The notes below the pieces were generated by a model. The model had not been told where the DNA came from and searched no databases. It was given only the letters and a program-made list of their open reading frames with translations. From Vandammella animalimorsus (GTDB taxonomy: Bacteria; Pseudomonadota; Gammaproteobacteria; Burkholderiales; Burkholderiaceae_C): a DNA stretch of 64,000 bases. How positions within the stretch are numbered: position 1 is the first letter of the stretch; each line of letters begins with the position of its first letter. Both the position numbers and the translations under genes were made by a program. Below, piece after piece: positions 45,027 through 59,269 of the stretch. Where the stretch lies: positions 23,772 to 87,771 of the forward strand of contig NZ_NSJB01000011.1 of assembly GCF_002285265.1 (NCBI RefSeq). The letters are read 5' to 3'.

Positions 45027-45803
45027 ATGGCATCCCCATCCCACGACCACGACGAACTCGCAGGCACCGAGCAGCCCTTTGTCCAGCACCTGATGGAACT
45101 GCGCAATCGCCTGATCTACTGCATCCTGGGCCTGGCGGTCGCCATAGGCCTGCTGCTGGCCTGGCCCGGCCCCAGCACCCTGATCGACTGGATCGCCATG
45201 CCCATCCGGGCGCACATGCCGCCCGATGCCAAGCTCATCGCCGTCGGGGTGCTGACGCCGTTTCTCGTGCCGCTGAAGGTGCTGTTCATGACGGCGGTGC
45301 TGCTGACCCTGCCCTGGCTGGTCTACCAGGCCTGGGCATTCGTGGCCCCGGGCCTGTACAGCCACGAAAAACGCTTTGCGCTGCCGCTGATCCTGATGGG
45401 CAGCGTGCTGGCCTATGTGGGCATTGCCTTCGTGCAGTGGTTCGTGCTGGACAAGATGTTCGGCTTCATCCAGCGCTTCTCGCCCGAAAGCGTGGCCGCC
45501 ACGCCCGACGTGGCCTCCTACGTCAGCGTCATCCTCTCGCTGTACATCGCCTTTGCGCTGGCCTTTCAGGTGCCCATCGTCGTTTTGCTGCTGGTGCGCT
45601 TCGAGCTGGTGACCGTGGCCAAGCTGCGCTCCTTCCGGGGCTATTTCGCGGTGCTGGCCTTCGTCATCGCAGCCATCGTCACGCCGCCGGATGTGCTGTC
45701 GCAGGTCACCCTGGCCGTGCCCATGTGTTTGCTCTATGAGGTTGGCATCTGGGCCTCGCGCTGGTTCGTGCGGCCCAGCGCCGATTCGGGCGAGCAGGGC
45801 TGA
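45027..45803 (+). CDS. tatC: Twin-arginine translocase subunit TatC
   Basis: 258-residue six-helix receptor for Tat signal peptides. Family blocks: FVQHLMELRNRLIYCILGL, LLTLPWLVYQAWAFVAPGLYSHEKR, YFAVLAFVIAAIVTPPDVLSQ, and AVPMCLLYEVGIWASRW. The start MASPSHDHDE was preferred to an upstream GTG by family position. It converges on the htrA gene, with MITE copy C between them. Confidence 0.97.
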   Translation: MASPSHDHDELAGTEQPFVQHLMELRNRLIYCILGLAVAIGLLLAWPGPSTLIDWIAMPIRAHMPPDAKLIAVGVLTPFLVPLKVLFMTAVLLTLPWLVYQAWAFVAPGLYSHEKRFALPLILMGSVLAYVGIAFVQWFVLDKMFGFIQRFSPESVAATPDVASYVSVILSLYIAFALAFQVPIVVLLLVRFELVTVAKLRSFRGYFAVLAFVIAAIVTPPDVLSQVTLAVPMCLLYEVGIWASRWFVRPSADSGEQG

Positions 45804-45854
45804 GTCAGCCGGCTACACGCCTCATCGCCGCGCCATGCGCTCTGCAGCAGCGCT

Positions 45855-46110
45855 TGGAGCGTGTGCTGCTCGAACGTTGACAAATCCAAGACCTGACCGC
45901 TGACTGGCATCGCCATCTCGCAGGTGGCTCTCGCCATGCCCGCGAAGGCGGGCATCTAGCGCCCCCTTGCGCACGAGAGGGGATTGGCCAACGGCAGCGC
46001 CGCCCCGTCAACGTCGCCCTGTCAGCGCCGCAACTGGACACCCGCCTTCGCGGGTGTGACGAGAACCAGCGGCGCTTGCAGGAAATGTCTTCATCAAAAT
46101 CGAAACCGCG

Positions 46111-46114
<4 letters not shown>
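45855..46114 (-). mobile_element. MITE-like repeat, copy C (abuts htrA stop)
   Basis: 260 bp copy in reverse orientation. The right end reads AAACCGCGCTAG, and its CTAG contains the stop codon of the htrA gene (TAG on the minus strand at 46113-46111), so the element begins exactly where the gene ends. The left end is decayed (TTGGAGCG). Both inner palindromes are intact. It fills the 307 bp between tatC and htrA. Confidence 0.87.
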
Positions 46115-47289
<1,175 letters not shown>

Positions 47290-47427
47290 GGGGAGACAAT
47301 GGATGCAATGCCTGTGGGGCGGGCCTGAAAACAGGCCGCAGCATAGCGCGATCCACAGCACCGCTGGCCCGCGCGAGAGGCAAAGCCCCCGGTGGGTTTT
47401 GAACAGGTTCAGAGAAAGGAGCGCCGC

Positions 47428-47745
47428 ATGTTTCGTTCATGGCATCCCTGTTTGCTGGCCCTTGGCTTGGCCATGGCCGCCTGCAGCAGCCCAGGGCCGG
47501 GCGCTTCGCCCCCGGCTGCTGGCGCTGCGGTGGTGGTGGCACCACCCGCATCGCCGCAGCACCCCATCCAGGGGCCTTGCGCACACGCCTGCACCGAGCA
47601 GTACGACCCCGTTTGCGCCAGCATCGAGCACAACGGGCGCCGCTACCGGCAGACCTACAGCAATGCCTGCTGGGTCTGCGTGCCGCAAGGCCGCGTCCTG
47701 GCCATAGAGCCAGGCCCCTGCGGCCAGGCGCTGCAGCGCCAGTGA
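47428..47745 (+). CDS. Kazal-like domain lipoprotein
   Basis: 105-residue small lipoprotein. Signal peptide with lipobox LAMAAC (Cys19), an Ala/Pro-rich spacer, then a Cys-rich module C-x3-C-x6-C with QYDPVCASIEHNGRRYRQTYSNAC and a final Cys, which matches a Kazal-type protease-inhibitor fold (YDPVC and Y-S/T-N-x-C). It sits divergent from htrA. An inhibitor or stability role is only suggested by the fold. The ribosome site is AAGGAG. Confidence 0.75.
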   Translation: MFRSWHPCLLALGLAMAACSSPGPGASPPAAGAAVVVAPPASPQHPIQGPCAHACTEQYDPVCASIEHNGRRYRQTYSNACWVCVPQGRVLAIEPGPCGQALQRQ

Positions 47746-47803
47746 GTGTCGCAGCGCCAAGGCGAGCTATCCCACCCCTCCTGTTCAGGCTTTCAGGCTT
47801 TTT

Positions 47804-48193
47804 TCAGGCAGCAGGCTCAGCCCAGTTCTCGATGCGCACCGGATAGCCTGCGAAATTGGCCTCATTGTTGGTGACCAGCGTGGCATCAAGCGACAGGGCG
47901 TGGGCGGCGATGAGTTTGTCCATGTCGTTGCGCTGGCGCGTGCTGTGCATGGCGATCTGGGCAAAGGCCCTGGCTGCCTGGGCGTCGAAGGACAGCACTT
48001 GCAGGCGCTGCAGGATGATCTCCAACTGCGCCATGCGCTGGTATTTGAGCGCGCCGTGTTCCAGCTCGGCCAGCGTGATGCTGCTGATGGCAACCTCGCT
48101 GGAGTAGCAGGCATTGAGCCGCCGAATGACCTGGGGCGGCTGCCCCAAGGCCAGGTAGATGCAGATGTTGGTATCCAGCAGGTAGCGGATCAT
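47804..48193 (-). CDS. vapC: VapC-family PIN-domain toxin
   Basis: 129-residue PIN-domain ribonuclease, the toxin of a VapBC pair. Acidic residues: Asp7 in LLDTN, Glu43 in TLAELEHG, and Asp92 in NDMDKLIAAHAL; the final TNNEANF matches the usual T-N-x-x-x-F region. VapC toxins cleave tRNA or rRNA. Its start overlaps the stop of the antitoxin gene by 4 bp. Confidence 0.92.
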   Translation of the reverse strand: MIRYLLDTNICIYLALGQPPQVIRRLNACYSSEVAISSITLAELEHGALKYQRMAQLEIILQRLQVLSFDAQAARAFAQIAMHSTRQRNDMDKLIAAHALSLDATLVTNNEANFAGYPVRIENWAEPAA

Positions 48194-48447
48194 GGGGCGC
48201 CGCCCCAGTCACGCTCCGTGTACGCACCGCCGGTTTCCCGCTCCCACACGCCGTCATCGGGCGCCAGGGCGGCGAACAGCTCGGCCAGCCCGTCCAGCTT
48301 TTGCCCCTTGGGCCGGATGCGCAGTTCATCGCCCACGCGCTCGATCAGCAGCTCCACGTTGTCGGGCGCAAAGCCCATGCCCGCGGGAATGCGCACGGCC
48401 AGCGAGTTGCCGTTCTTGAACTGGCGGGTGGTGGTGGCGGTGGACAT
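48190..48447 (-). CDS. vapB: VapB-family antitoxin (AbrB-like)
   Basis: 85-residue antitoxin. The N-terminal swapped-hairpin domain RQFKNGNSLAVRIPAGMGF is of the AbrB/SpoVT/MazE type, followed by an acidic C-terminal tail that would wrap the toxin. It overlaps vapC by 4 bp. The pair is flanked on its promoter side by MITE copy D. Confidence 0.9.
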   Translation of the reverse strand: MSTATTTRQFKNGNSLAVRIPAGMGFAPDNVELLIERVGDELRIRPKGQKLDGLAELFAALAPDDGVWERETGGAYTERDWGGAP

Positions 48448-48531
48448 GGGGCAACTCCTTGTGTTATGCGCGATGTGTGCATTGTACATACGGCTTTCTG
48501 GGCAAGCCATGCGCCAGCCAGCGTGCTGTCT

Positions 48532-48781
48532 TAGAGCGGTTTCGATTCTGATGAAGACACTTCCTGCAAGCGCCGCTTGTTCTCGTCACACCCGCGAAGG
48601 CGGGTGTCCAGTTGCGGTGCTGACAGGAGCGACGCTGCCGTTGGCCAATCCTCCTGCTCGCGCGCAAGGGCGGCGCTGGATGCCCGCCTTCGCGGGCATG
48701 ACGAGAGCCGCTTGCGAGATGGCGATGCCAGTCAGCGCCCAGGTTTTGGATTTGTCAACGTTCGAGCAGAACACGCTCTAG
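48532..48781 (+). mobile_element. MITE-like repeat, copy D
   Basis: 250 bp copy in forward orientation, with good ends TAGAGCGGTTTCGATT on the left and ACACGCTCTAG on the right; each abuts TA. Both inner palindromes are present. It lies 84 bp upstream of the vapB start. Confidence 0.88.
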
Positions 48782-48835
48782 CTTGTTCAAAAGCTTGACG
48801 CAAGGATGTTGCCGGCAGAGGCCCCAAGGCACAAA

Positions 48836-48873
48836 ACGCAGCCATCGCCCTGAGGCCATGGCTGCGTCTTTTT
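48836..48873. terminator. Bidirectional terminator downstream of the lipoprotein gene
   Basis: Stem ACGCAGCCAT/ATGGCTGCGT followed by CTTTTT on the plus strand and by TTTTG on the minus strand. The minus-strand side lies about 60 bp past the stop of the 665-residue lipoprotein gene. Confidence 0.75.
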
Positions 48874-48934
48874 GCTGGGGTCTCGCCCCAGAGCCGCACT
48901 TTTCGGCCCATGCCGGGCCTTGGGGCAGAGGCTG

Positions 48935-50932
<1,998 letters not shown>

Positions 50933-51025
50933 GGTCACTCCCTCAAAGATCAAAAAAGCGGCGTTCGGCCGGCAACGCCCATTGTCAGCGTCGGCGGTGC
51001 GCACAGCCACTTGGGGATTACTCTG

Positions 51026-51152
51026 AGAGCCTGTTCAAAGTCTCTGCACGGCTGGCAAGAAAGTGGATTTGGGCGGCCTGCTGCGTTTTGCGCCTTGCGG
51101 CCCATCCCAAGCCACTTTTTGCCCGCTCGCGCCGAGACTTTGCGCAGGCTCT
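51026..51152. repeat. Long palindromic element, family P (127 bp)
   Basis: Left arm AGAGCCTGTTCAAAGTCTC and right arm with the complement of AGAGCCTGCGCAAAGTCTC, extending with mismatches for about 50 bp each side (for example AAAGTGG facing CCACTTT). No coding capacity. The right arm is shared with the 52 bp element at 4745-4796. It lies in the 336 bp between the lipoprotein gene start and the 83-residue gene. Confidence 0.75.
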
Positions 51153-51268
51153 GACGCCACGGCACTGACCTTGCCTGCACGGCTTTGGGCGGCACGCCGT
51201 GTGCAGAGGCAAGGTTTCGCCTTTGCAAGCCGAGCTTTCCTGGCTTGTGCCGCGATGGGCGCTGTCAT

Positions 51269-51520
51269 TCACCGGGCATTGATCCAGACCACTTCGCCAG
51301 GGTGGTGCTCGGCCACGGTGTCCAGCGCGGCGGCCAGTTGGCTGCGGTGGCGCGGGTCGATGTCGTGGCCGAAGACGGTCAAATCCAGCCCCCGCGCGCG
51401 CCAGGACTGGATTTCGCCTGCCGTGAGCACGCTGGCGCCGACCCACACCGGATGCGCTCCGGTGTCGATCAGGGCGCGCAGCGATTCAAAGCCCTGGCGG
51501 GTGGTGGCGAGGATGACCAT
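51269..51520 (-). CDS. Small conserved hypothetical protein
   Basis: 83-residue protein (MVILATTRQGFESLRALI, VTVFGHDIDPRHRSQLAAALDTVAEHHPGEVVW). It looks like a compact alpha/beta fold with no export signal. I have no family name for it, but the composition and codon use match real genes here. It lies 61 bp after thiC on the same strand. Confidence 0.65.
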   Translation of the reverse strand: MVILATTRQGFESLRALIDTGAHPVWVGASVLTAGEIQSWRARGLDLTVFGHDIDPRHRSQLAAALDTVAEHHPGEVVWINAR

Positions 51521-51581
51521 GCGGGCGCGGCTTTGCCAGTAGGTTCGATCAAGGCCTGATCATGGCCCGCCCAAGCCCCGC

Positions 51582-53483
<1,902 letters not shown>

Positions 53484-53594
53484 TCAGGGGGAAAGTCGCT
53501 TCTTCACCCCGGAGGCCCGGCCCGCTGCGGCTGCCAGGCCCCAGGAAGCGATTCCAAGGGCCTGCGCTGCATGGGCCGCATTGGCGGCTGCCAG

Positions 53595-53722
53595 CTCATC
53601 CTTACGCCGGTACTAACCGGATCAAGTTGACGGGTTCGGCGCTGGGCCATCTCAGCGCGCCTTTGGGGCCGGTGTTCAGAGCCGACTCCCAAGGCGCGCA
53701 CCCCGGAGTGCGGCGCGCATCA
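53595..53722 (-). promoter_or_regulatory. TPP riboswitch (THI element) of thiC
   Basis: On the minus strand the leader contains CCGGGGTGCG, then GCGCTGAGATGGC, GAACCCGTCAACTTGATCCGG, and TACCGGCGTAAGGATGAGC. These are the conserved THI box blocks (GGGGTGC, CTGAGA, ACCTGATCYGG-like, GCGNAGGGA-like). Expected to repress thiC when thiamine pyrophosphate is high. About 120 bp before the thiC ATG. Confidence 0.93.
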
Positions 53723-53800
53723 TACCGCTGGCGCTGCCGCCCGGGCCTCCGGTCAATCCCGCAGCAGGCTGCCCAAGGCGTGCTTTCAAGGCCGTGCTTT

Positions 53801-54045
53801 TAGAGCGTGCTCTGCTCGAACGTTGACAACTCCAAGGCCTGGCCGCTGACTGGCATCGCAATTTCGCAGCTCGCTCCCGTTATGCCCGCGAAGGCGGGCA
53901 TCCAGCGCCACTCTTGTGCACGAGAGGGGATTGGCAAACGGCAGCGACGTCTGTCAGCGCGTTGCGACTGGACGCCCGCCTTCGCGGGCGTGACGAGAAC
54001 AGGCGGCGCTTGCAGGAGCTGTCTTCATGAAAATCGAAACCGCGC
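53801..54045 (-). mobile_element. MITE-like repeat, copy E
   Basis: 245 bp copy in reverse orientation between the thiC leader and hemC. Left end TTTAGAGCGTGCTCTGC, right end AAACCGCGCC with the terminal CTAG lost. Both palindromes are intact. It ends 13 bp beyond the hemC stop codon. Confidence 0.86.
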
Positions 54046-54058
54046 CAAAGGCAGCTTC

Positions 54059-55021
54059 TTAAACCTGGGCCCCGGCCTGGCGCAGCAGCTGCGCCACCTG
54101 CTCGCCCAGCGCCTGGGCCTGGGCCAGCGTGGTAATGGCCGCGCTGGCCTGCACCTGCACCAGGGGGCGCTGGCCTTGCGGGTCGCCCCAGGCGGCGCGC
54201 AGCCACAGTGTGTCTGGTGCGTCGGCCCAAACAGCATGGGCCGCCAGCGGCACGGAGCAGCTGCCGCCCAGCGCGCGGCTGACGGCGCGCTCGGCGGCAG
54301 TGGCCAACCAGGTGGGCAGGTGCGACAAGGCCTGCAAGGCGGCCTGCAGTTGCTGGGCCAGGGGCTGGGCCTGGGACGTGTGCGGCTGGGTGGCCAGCAC
54401 TTCGATGCCCAGTGCGCCCTGGCCGGCGGCGGGCAGCATTTGCTCGGGCGTGAACTGCATGCGGATGCGCCCGGCCAGCTGCAGGCGCTCCAGCCCGGCG
54501 GCGGCCAGCACGATGGCGCTGAACTGGCCTTCGTCGAGCTTGCGCAGGCGCGTGTCCAGGTTGCCGCGCAGCGGCTCGATGCGCAGATCCGGGCGCAGGT
54601 GCTGCAGCAGCACCTGGCGGCGCAGGCTGGAGGTGCCGACCACGGCGCCTTCGGGCAAATCTTCCAGCCGCGCGTAGTGGTTGGAGACGAAGGCGTCGTA
54701 CGGATTGCCGCGCTCGGGCACGCAGGCCAGCGCGAAGCCGGCGGGCAGCTCCATGGGCACATCTTTGAGCGAGTGCACGGCCAGGTGCGCGCGGCCATCG
54801 GCCAGCGCGGCTTCCAGCTCCTTGACGAACAGGCCTTTGCCGCCGACCTTGCTCAGGCTGCGGTCAAGGATTTGGTCGCCACGGGTGGTCATGCCCAGCA
54901 GCGTGGCCTGCAGCCCCTGGGCCTGCAGGCGTTGCTGGATGTGCTGGGCTTGCCAGAGCGCCAGGCGGCTTTCGCGCGTGGCAATGATGCAGGCGGCGGG
55001 GGGGCGGGGGGATGCGTTCAT
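54059..55021 (-). CDS. hemC: Porphobilinogen deaminase (hydroxymethylbilane synthase)
   Basis: Joins four porphobilinogens into hydroxymethylbilane in haem synthesis. 320 residues. [78 protein letters not shown] and [13 protein letters not shown], where the Cys holds the dipyrromethane cofactor. The start was set at [19 protein letters not shown]; the frame runs 45 codons further without support. Confidence 0.97.
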   Translation of the reverse strand: MNASPRPPAACIIATRESRLALWQAQHIQQRLQAQGLQATLLGMTTRGDQILDRSLSKVGGKGLFVKELEAALADGRAHLAVHSLKDVPMELPAGFALACVPERGNPYDAFVSNHYARLEDLPEGAVVGTSSLRRQVLLQHLRPDLRIEPLRGNLDTRLRKLDEGQFSAIVLAAAGLERLQLAGRIRMQFTPEQMLPAAGQGALGIEVLATQPHTSQAQPLAQQLQAALQALSHLPTWLATAAERAVSRALGGSCSVPLAAHAVWADAPDTLWLRAAWGDPQGQRPLVQVQASAAITTLAQAQALGEQVAQLLRQAGAQV

Positions 55022-55249
55022 GAGGGGAGTGAGTGCGTGGCCGTCGAAAGCCTTTGCCTGGCGCTGCAGTGGCGCTTTGAACAGGCTCACTTTGAGCAGG
55101 CGCTCAGCGCGCGGGCGGCGGCTATGGTAGCGCGCCCAGAGGGCGGGGCAGGGCAATGGCCGCCATGTGCAAGCCGTGCGGCTGGCCCGCCGAGCCAGCG
55201 CATGGCCGGGCGCATGATTGGCGCATGAGTGGGCTGCATGAACGGGCGC

Positions 55250-56137
55250 TCAAAAAACCGGCTGCTGCTGCGCGCGCTCGCGCTGCGTGGCCAGGCTGGC
55301 CAGTTGGCCCCAGGTCTGCAGCCCTTGGGCCTGGGCATGGGCCAGGGCGATGAGGGTCAGCTCGGCCGTGGCCATGGCGTCGGCCACGGCGTCGTGGCGG
55401 GCGCTGTGCCCCAGGCCCAGGGCCTGCAGCCAGGCGTCCAGGTCGTGGTCGCTGCGGCGCGTTGGCGTTGTGCTCGGCCTCTTTGCCGGCATCGTGGCCG
55501 GGGTGTCATCAGGCTGCACCGCCGCTGGGCAAGCAGGGCAGGGGCCGAGCAGGGCCGGCAGCAGCTGCGCCAGATCGCACACGCCAGGCAGTGGCAGCAG
55601 CATCTTGCCGGTGCGGCTGCTGGGTGCGTGCTCGCCCAGCCATTGCTGCGCGGCGCGGTGCAGCATGGCCTGGTCGAACCAGGCGTGCCAGGCCAGCCAC
55701 AGCGCGTCCTGGCCCCATTCGAGCAGCTCCAGCAGAGCCAGGCGCGGGTCCTGGCCCTGGCGCAGGTCATCCTGGGTCAGGCCGTGAAACAGCTGGCCCA
55801 GCGGGCTGATGGGCACCGGCACCTTGAGCACACGCGCGAAGCTGTGGCCCAGGGCGATGCCGGGCTGGGCGCCGCAGGCCTGGATGCGCACCGCGCCGAT
55901 GGACAGCACGCTGTCGCGCTGGCGGTCCAGCCCGGTGGTTTCCAGATCGAACACCACCAGCGCCTGCGTGGCCAGCGGCTGCGCGCCGGGTTGGGCGAAG
56001 GGTTGCAGCCGGGCCAGGCGCTGCTGCAGCTCGTGGCGCTGCGGCGGCGGCAGGGGCGGCAGCGGCGCGGCCTGGGGCTGGGCGGTCTGGCGCGCGCCCA
56101 GCCATTGGCGCAGGGTTTGCCACATGGACAGGCTCAT
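55250..56137 (-). CDS. DnaQ-like 3'-5' exonuclease domain protein
   Basis: 295-residue protein with a DEDDh exonuclease core: ExoI VVFDLETTGLDRQRDSVLSIGAV, ExoII AWHAWFDQAMLH, and ExoIII SARHDAVADAMATAEL. A ~60-residue Gln/Pro-rich N-terminus precedes it. Its start overlaps the stop of the cNMP/CBS/DUF294 gene (ATGA), a pairing seen in many Comamonadaceae. Substrate unknown. Confidence 0.88.
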   Translation of the reverse strand: MSLSMWQTLRQWLGARQTAQPQAAPLPPLPPPQRHELQQRLARLQPFAQPGAQPLATQALVVFDLETTGLDRQRDSVLSIGAVRIQACGAQPGIALGHSFARVLKVPVPISPLGQLFHGLTQDDLRQGQDPRLALLELLEWGQDALWLAWHAWFDQAMLHRAAQQWLGEHAPSSRTGKMLLPLPGVCDLAQLLPALLGPCPACPAAVQPDDTPATMPAKRPSTTPTRRSDHDLDAWLQALGLGHSARHDAVADAMATAELTLIALAHAQAQGLQTWGQLASLATQRERAQQQPVF

Positions 56138-58134
56138 AGGCGGTAGTTCAGGCGCAGCGCGTCCTGCAGGCGGGCGGCCTCGGCCAGTGCGGCGCGCAGC
56201 ACGCGCAGCTCCAGCGTATTGCACTGCTGCAGCGCGATCAGGTTGTCCAGCGGCTGGCCTTGCTGCTGTTGGCGCTGGTGGTGGCGCAGGCGCAGCTGCT
56301 GCAGGAAGTTGAAGGCGTCTTCATAGGTCTTGACGCGCTCTGGGCGCAAATGGCCGCGCTCGCCCAGCCAGCGCAGCCGTTGCACGGTGGAGGCGGCGCT
56401 GCAGCCCTGGGCCAGCGCCAGGATGCGCACGGCATCGACGCAGATGGCCAGGGCCTGTTTCTTGATGTCCAGCGTGGCGCCGCCCTGGGCCGCGCCCAGG
56501 GCTTGGATCAGGCGATGCTTGAGGCCTTGCGCGCCGCCGATGGCCGGCGGCGTGCGCTGCAGCGCGAAGCTGGCCATGAGGCGCTGGAAGGCGCTTTCCT
56601 GCTGAAAGCGCTGCAGGCTGTAGGCGCGCAGCTGCTGCACGGCCTGCTCCAGCTGCGCGCGGGCGCCGGGCGTGGCCCAGGCCAGCCGCATGTCGAAGAA
56701 GATGGTGGCGTTGAGCACGTCCTGCGGCTGGGCCTGCAGCAGCATGCGGTCGAAGAAATCGCGCCACTGGAAGTCGGCCAGGCACAGCGCCGGGTTGCTG
56801 GCCATGATCTCGCCCGGGCACCAGTGCAGGCCGCACTCGTGCAGCGCCTGGTTGATGGCCTTGGCCAGCGGCAGCAGCCGGGCCTGGGCCTGTTGCGCCT
56901 GGGCCGGCTCGCCAGCCAGGAACAGCAGGCCGTTGTCCTGGTCGCTCAGCAGGGTTTGCTCGCCGCGCGCCTCGCTGCCAAAGGCCAGCCAGGCAAAGGG
57001 CAGGCCAGGGTCGCCGTGCTCGGCCAGCATCAGCTCGATGACGCGCTCGACGCTGTGGTCGTTGAGTTGGGTGACGATGCGCAGCACCTGCTCCGCACTG
57101 GCGCCGTGCGCCAGCATGTTGGCCACCAGGCGGCCGATGTCGGCGCGCAGCGTGGCCAGCTCGGCCACCGAGGCGGCGCTGCGGATGGCGCGCGCCAGGT
57201 GTACCAGATCGACGCGCTGCAGCGCGAACAGATCGCGCTCGGAGATCACGCCACGCAACACGCCGTCCTCGACCAGGCACAGGTGGCCGAAGTGGTGGCG
57301 CGCCATCAGCATGGTGGCGTCAAAGGCGCTGTCATCCGGGTGCAGGGCCATGGGCGCGGCGGTCATGACCTGGCCGATGGGCGCGTCCAGGTCGGCGTGC
57401 GGGGCGATGACCAGCGCGCGCAGGTCGCGCAGCGTGAAGATGCCCTGCAGGCGCAGATCGGCATCGGTGATGGCGATGCTGCTGGTGCGCTGGCTGTGCA
57501 TCAGGCGCACGGCCTCGCGCACGCTGGCCGCTGGGCTGCAGGTCAGCGGCGCGCGCGCGGCCAGGCTGCGCAGCGGGGTGTTGAGCGCATCGGCCTCGTG
57601 CAGGGTTTGCAGCGCGCCCAGCTGCATGTGCTGGCCCACGCGCGCCAGCAGCCCGCTGACGCCGCGCAGCGCAAACTGGCGGAACACGGGCGAGATCTCC
57701 AGCAATTGCACGAACTGCGCCACCGGCAGCTGCAGGCAGAAGCTGTCCTCGGCGGCGGTGTAGCGGCGGCGCGTGGGGCGCTCGCCCAGAATGGCGGCGA
57801 ACGGAAAGGCGTCGCCGGGCAGCAGCTGCACCGGGGTGTCGGGCTCCTGCTGCTGCGCGGGCGCGGCGGGCTGGGCCAGCTCGGCGCGCTGGCCGACCAC
57901 GTGGCCCTGGCGCACGATGTACCAATGCGCCACGCGCGGCGCCTCGGGGCCCAGGATTTGCTGGCCTGCAGCGAAAAAGACCAGCGCGCTGTGCTGCAGC
58001 AGTTGCAGCACATGGGCTGGCTCCATGGCGTCGAATGGCGCGTGCTGCTGCAGGAACGCCGCCAGCGCCTGCACGTTCTGCGCCACCGCGCGCTGACCGG
58101 CGGTCGCGTCCGTGGCGGGGGAAGACTCTGTCAT
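56134..58134 (-). CDS. cNMP-binding / CBS / DUF294 nucleotidyltransferase protein
   Basis: 666 residues. N-terminal cyclic-nucleotide-binding fold (about 25-160), then two CBS domains (SPAASVREAVRLMHSQRTSSIAITD and HPDDSAFDATMLMARHHFGHLCLVED), then the DUF294 nucleotidyltransferase with GSEARGEQTLLSDQDNGLLF (G-S/E-R plus D-x-D) and its C-terminal domain to the end. Homologues are GlnD-like signalling nucleotidyltransferases whose targets are unknown. The start MTESSPATDA was chosen inside a longer frame. Coupled to the exonuclease gene by a 4 bp overlap. Confidence 0.9.
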   Translation of the reverse strand: MTESSPATDATAGQRAVAQNVQALAAFLQQHAPFDAMEPAHVLQLLQHSALVFFAAGQQILGPEAPRVAHWYIVRQGHVVGQRAELAQPAAPAQQQEPDTPVQLLPGDAFPFAAILGERPTRRRYTAAEDSFCLQLPVAQFVQLLEISPVFRQFALRGVSGLLARVGQHMQLGALQTLHEADALNTPLRSLAARAPLTCSPAASVREAVRLMHSQRTSSIAITDADLRLQGIFTLRDLRALVIAPHADLDAPIGQVMTAAPMALHPDDSAFDATMLMARHHFGHLCLVEDGVLRGVISERDLFALQRVDLVHLARAIRSAASVAELATLRADIGRLVANMLAHGASAEQVLRIVTQLNDHSVERVIELMLAEHGDPGLPFAWLAFGSEARGEQTLLSDQDNGLLFLAGEPAQAQQAQARLLPLAKAINQALHECGLHWCPGEIMASNPALCLADFQWRDFFDRMLLQAQPQDVLNATIFFDMRLAWATPGARAQLEQAVQQLRAYSLQRFQQESAFQRLMASFALQRTPPAIGGAQGLKHRLIQALGAAQGGATLDIKKQALAICVDAVRILALAQGCSAASTVQRLRWLGERGHLRPERVKTYEDAFNFLQQLRLRHHQRQQQQGQPLDNLIALQQCNTLELRVLRAALAEAARLQDALRLNYRL

Positions 58135-58286
58135 GCCAAATTCCTCTGCGTGGGCCTGCCGCCAGCGGGCCGGGCGGCGCGTGCGCCGGGCAGTGCTGGC
58201 GTGCACTGACGGCGCACTGTCGGGCCGCTGGGCGCGCTTGTCGATAGAGACGAACCCGCAGACCTGAGCTTTGGGCGGCATGGCGT

Positions 58287-58315
58287 TTTTTGGGCGCGTT
58301 TTTTCGCTATATAAT
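58287..58315 (+). promoter_or_regulatory. Promoter of the tRNA-Asn genes
   Basis: A perfect TATAAT (58310-58315) sits 12 bp before the first tRNA, with a T-rich TTTTTG at 58287-58292 and 17 bp between them as a weak -35. Confidence 0.7.
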
Positions 58316-58326
58316 CTCGCGCTTAT

Positions 58327-58402
58327 TCCCCGATAGCTCAGTCGGTAGAGCGACGGACTGTTAATCCGCAGGTCCCTGGTTCGAGCCCAGGTCGGGGAGC
58401 CA
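58327..58402 (+). tRNA. tRNA-Asn (GTT), copy 1
   Basis: 76 bases including an encoded CCA. Acceptor stem TCCCCGA/TCGGGGA, anticodon loop CTGTTAA with GTT, T-loop GGTTCGAGCCC. First of two identical copies. Confidence 0.97.
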
Positions 58403-58472
58403 CCGATTCCAAGCGCAGTTGGCGTACCAGTTGGCGCACAACATATAGGCAGCGGCAACTGCGCACCAGTTT

Positions 58473-58548
58473 TCCCCGATAGCTCAGTCGGTAGAGCGAC
58501 GGACTGTTAATCCGCAGGTCCCTGGTTCGAGCCCAGGTCGGGGAGCCA
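58473..58548 (+). tRNA. tRNA-Asn (GTT), copy 2
   Basis: Identical to the copy at 58327-58402, 146 bases downstream, with encoded CCA. The spacer between them is unrelated sequence; both are probably on one transcript. Confidence 0.97.
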
Positions 58549-58654
58549 AATGAGACAGGCCAACAGGCCATGCCGCAGGCACAGAACAAGGCGCGATGCC
58601 AATCGCGCCTTTTCTTTTGCCTGTGTGTCCTGTTGTCTGTGTGTCTTGAGGGCG

Positions 58655-59269
58655 CTACCAGCCCAGCGCCTGGGCCTGCAGCCACTGGCCAAAGCCGATG
58701 CGCGTGGCCGGCCATTGCGCGGCCTGGGGCATGGGAATCCGCGCTTTGGGCGAGCAGGGTACGCCGACGCGCTGCAGATAGGCCCAGGCATTGAATAGCC
58801 CGGCGTGGGTGATCCACAGCTGCGCCGTGGGCGCAGGGGCCTGGACCCGGCGCAGGCGCAGCGCCTGGGCGCGCGCCAGCACGTCGGCCACGCACTCCCT
58901 GCCGCCGAAGCGGTGCTGCGCGAAGTCCTGCGCCCAGGCGTCGATGGCCGCGCGCGGGATGCTGCGCCAGGGCTGCTGCTCCCAGTGGCCGAAATCCATT
59001 TCATTGAGCAGCGGCTCGACCTGCCAGCCGGGCAAGTCGGGGCGCAACGCGCGCAGGGCCTGCGCCAGGGCCTGGGTGCGCTGGCGCTCGGAAGTGAGCA
59101 ATTGGCAGCCTGTGGGCAGCAACGCCGCCAGCGCCTGGGCCGATTGCGCCAGGTGTGCCGGCTCCAGCGGCACCTCGCTGGCGCCGTAGCACAGCGGCTC
59201 GGGCAACTGCACGCGAGGGTGGCGCGCCAGCCACAGCGGCGCTGGCTGCCAGAGCGCGCTGGCGCTCAT
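58655..59269 (-). CDS. cobC: Histidine phosphatase family protein (CobC-like)
   Basis: 204-residue phosphoglycerate-mutase-fold protein. The first catalytic motif reads LARHPRV, with Pro in place of the usual Gly of RHG. Later EMDFGHWEQQPW and WITHAGLFNAW (second His) fit alpha-ribazole phosphatase. Position next to cobS and cobT, with a 4 bp overlap with cobS, supports dephosphorylation of alpha-ribazole phosphate. Confidence 0.85.
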   Translation of the reverse strand: MSASALWQPAPLWLARHPRVQLPEPLCYGASEVPLEPAHLAQSAQALAALLPTGCQLLTSERQRTQALAQALRALRPDLPGWQVEPLLNEMDFGHWEQQPWRSIPRAAIDAWAQDFAQHRFGGRECVADVLARAQALRLRRVQAPAPTAQLWITHAGLFNAWAYLQRVGVPCSPKARIPMPQAAQWPATRIGFGQWLQAQALGW

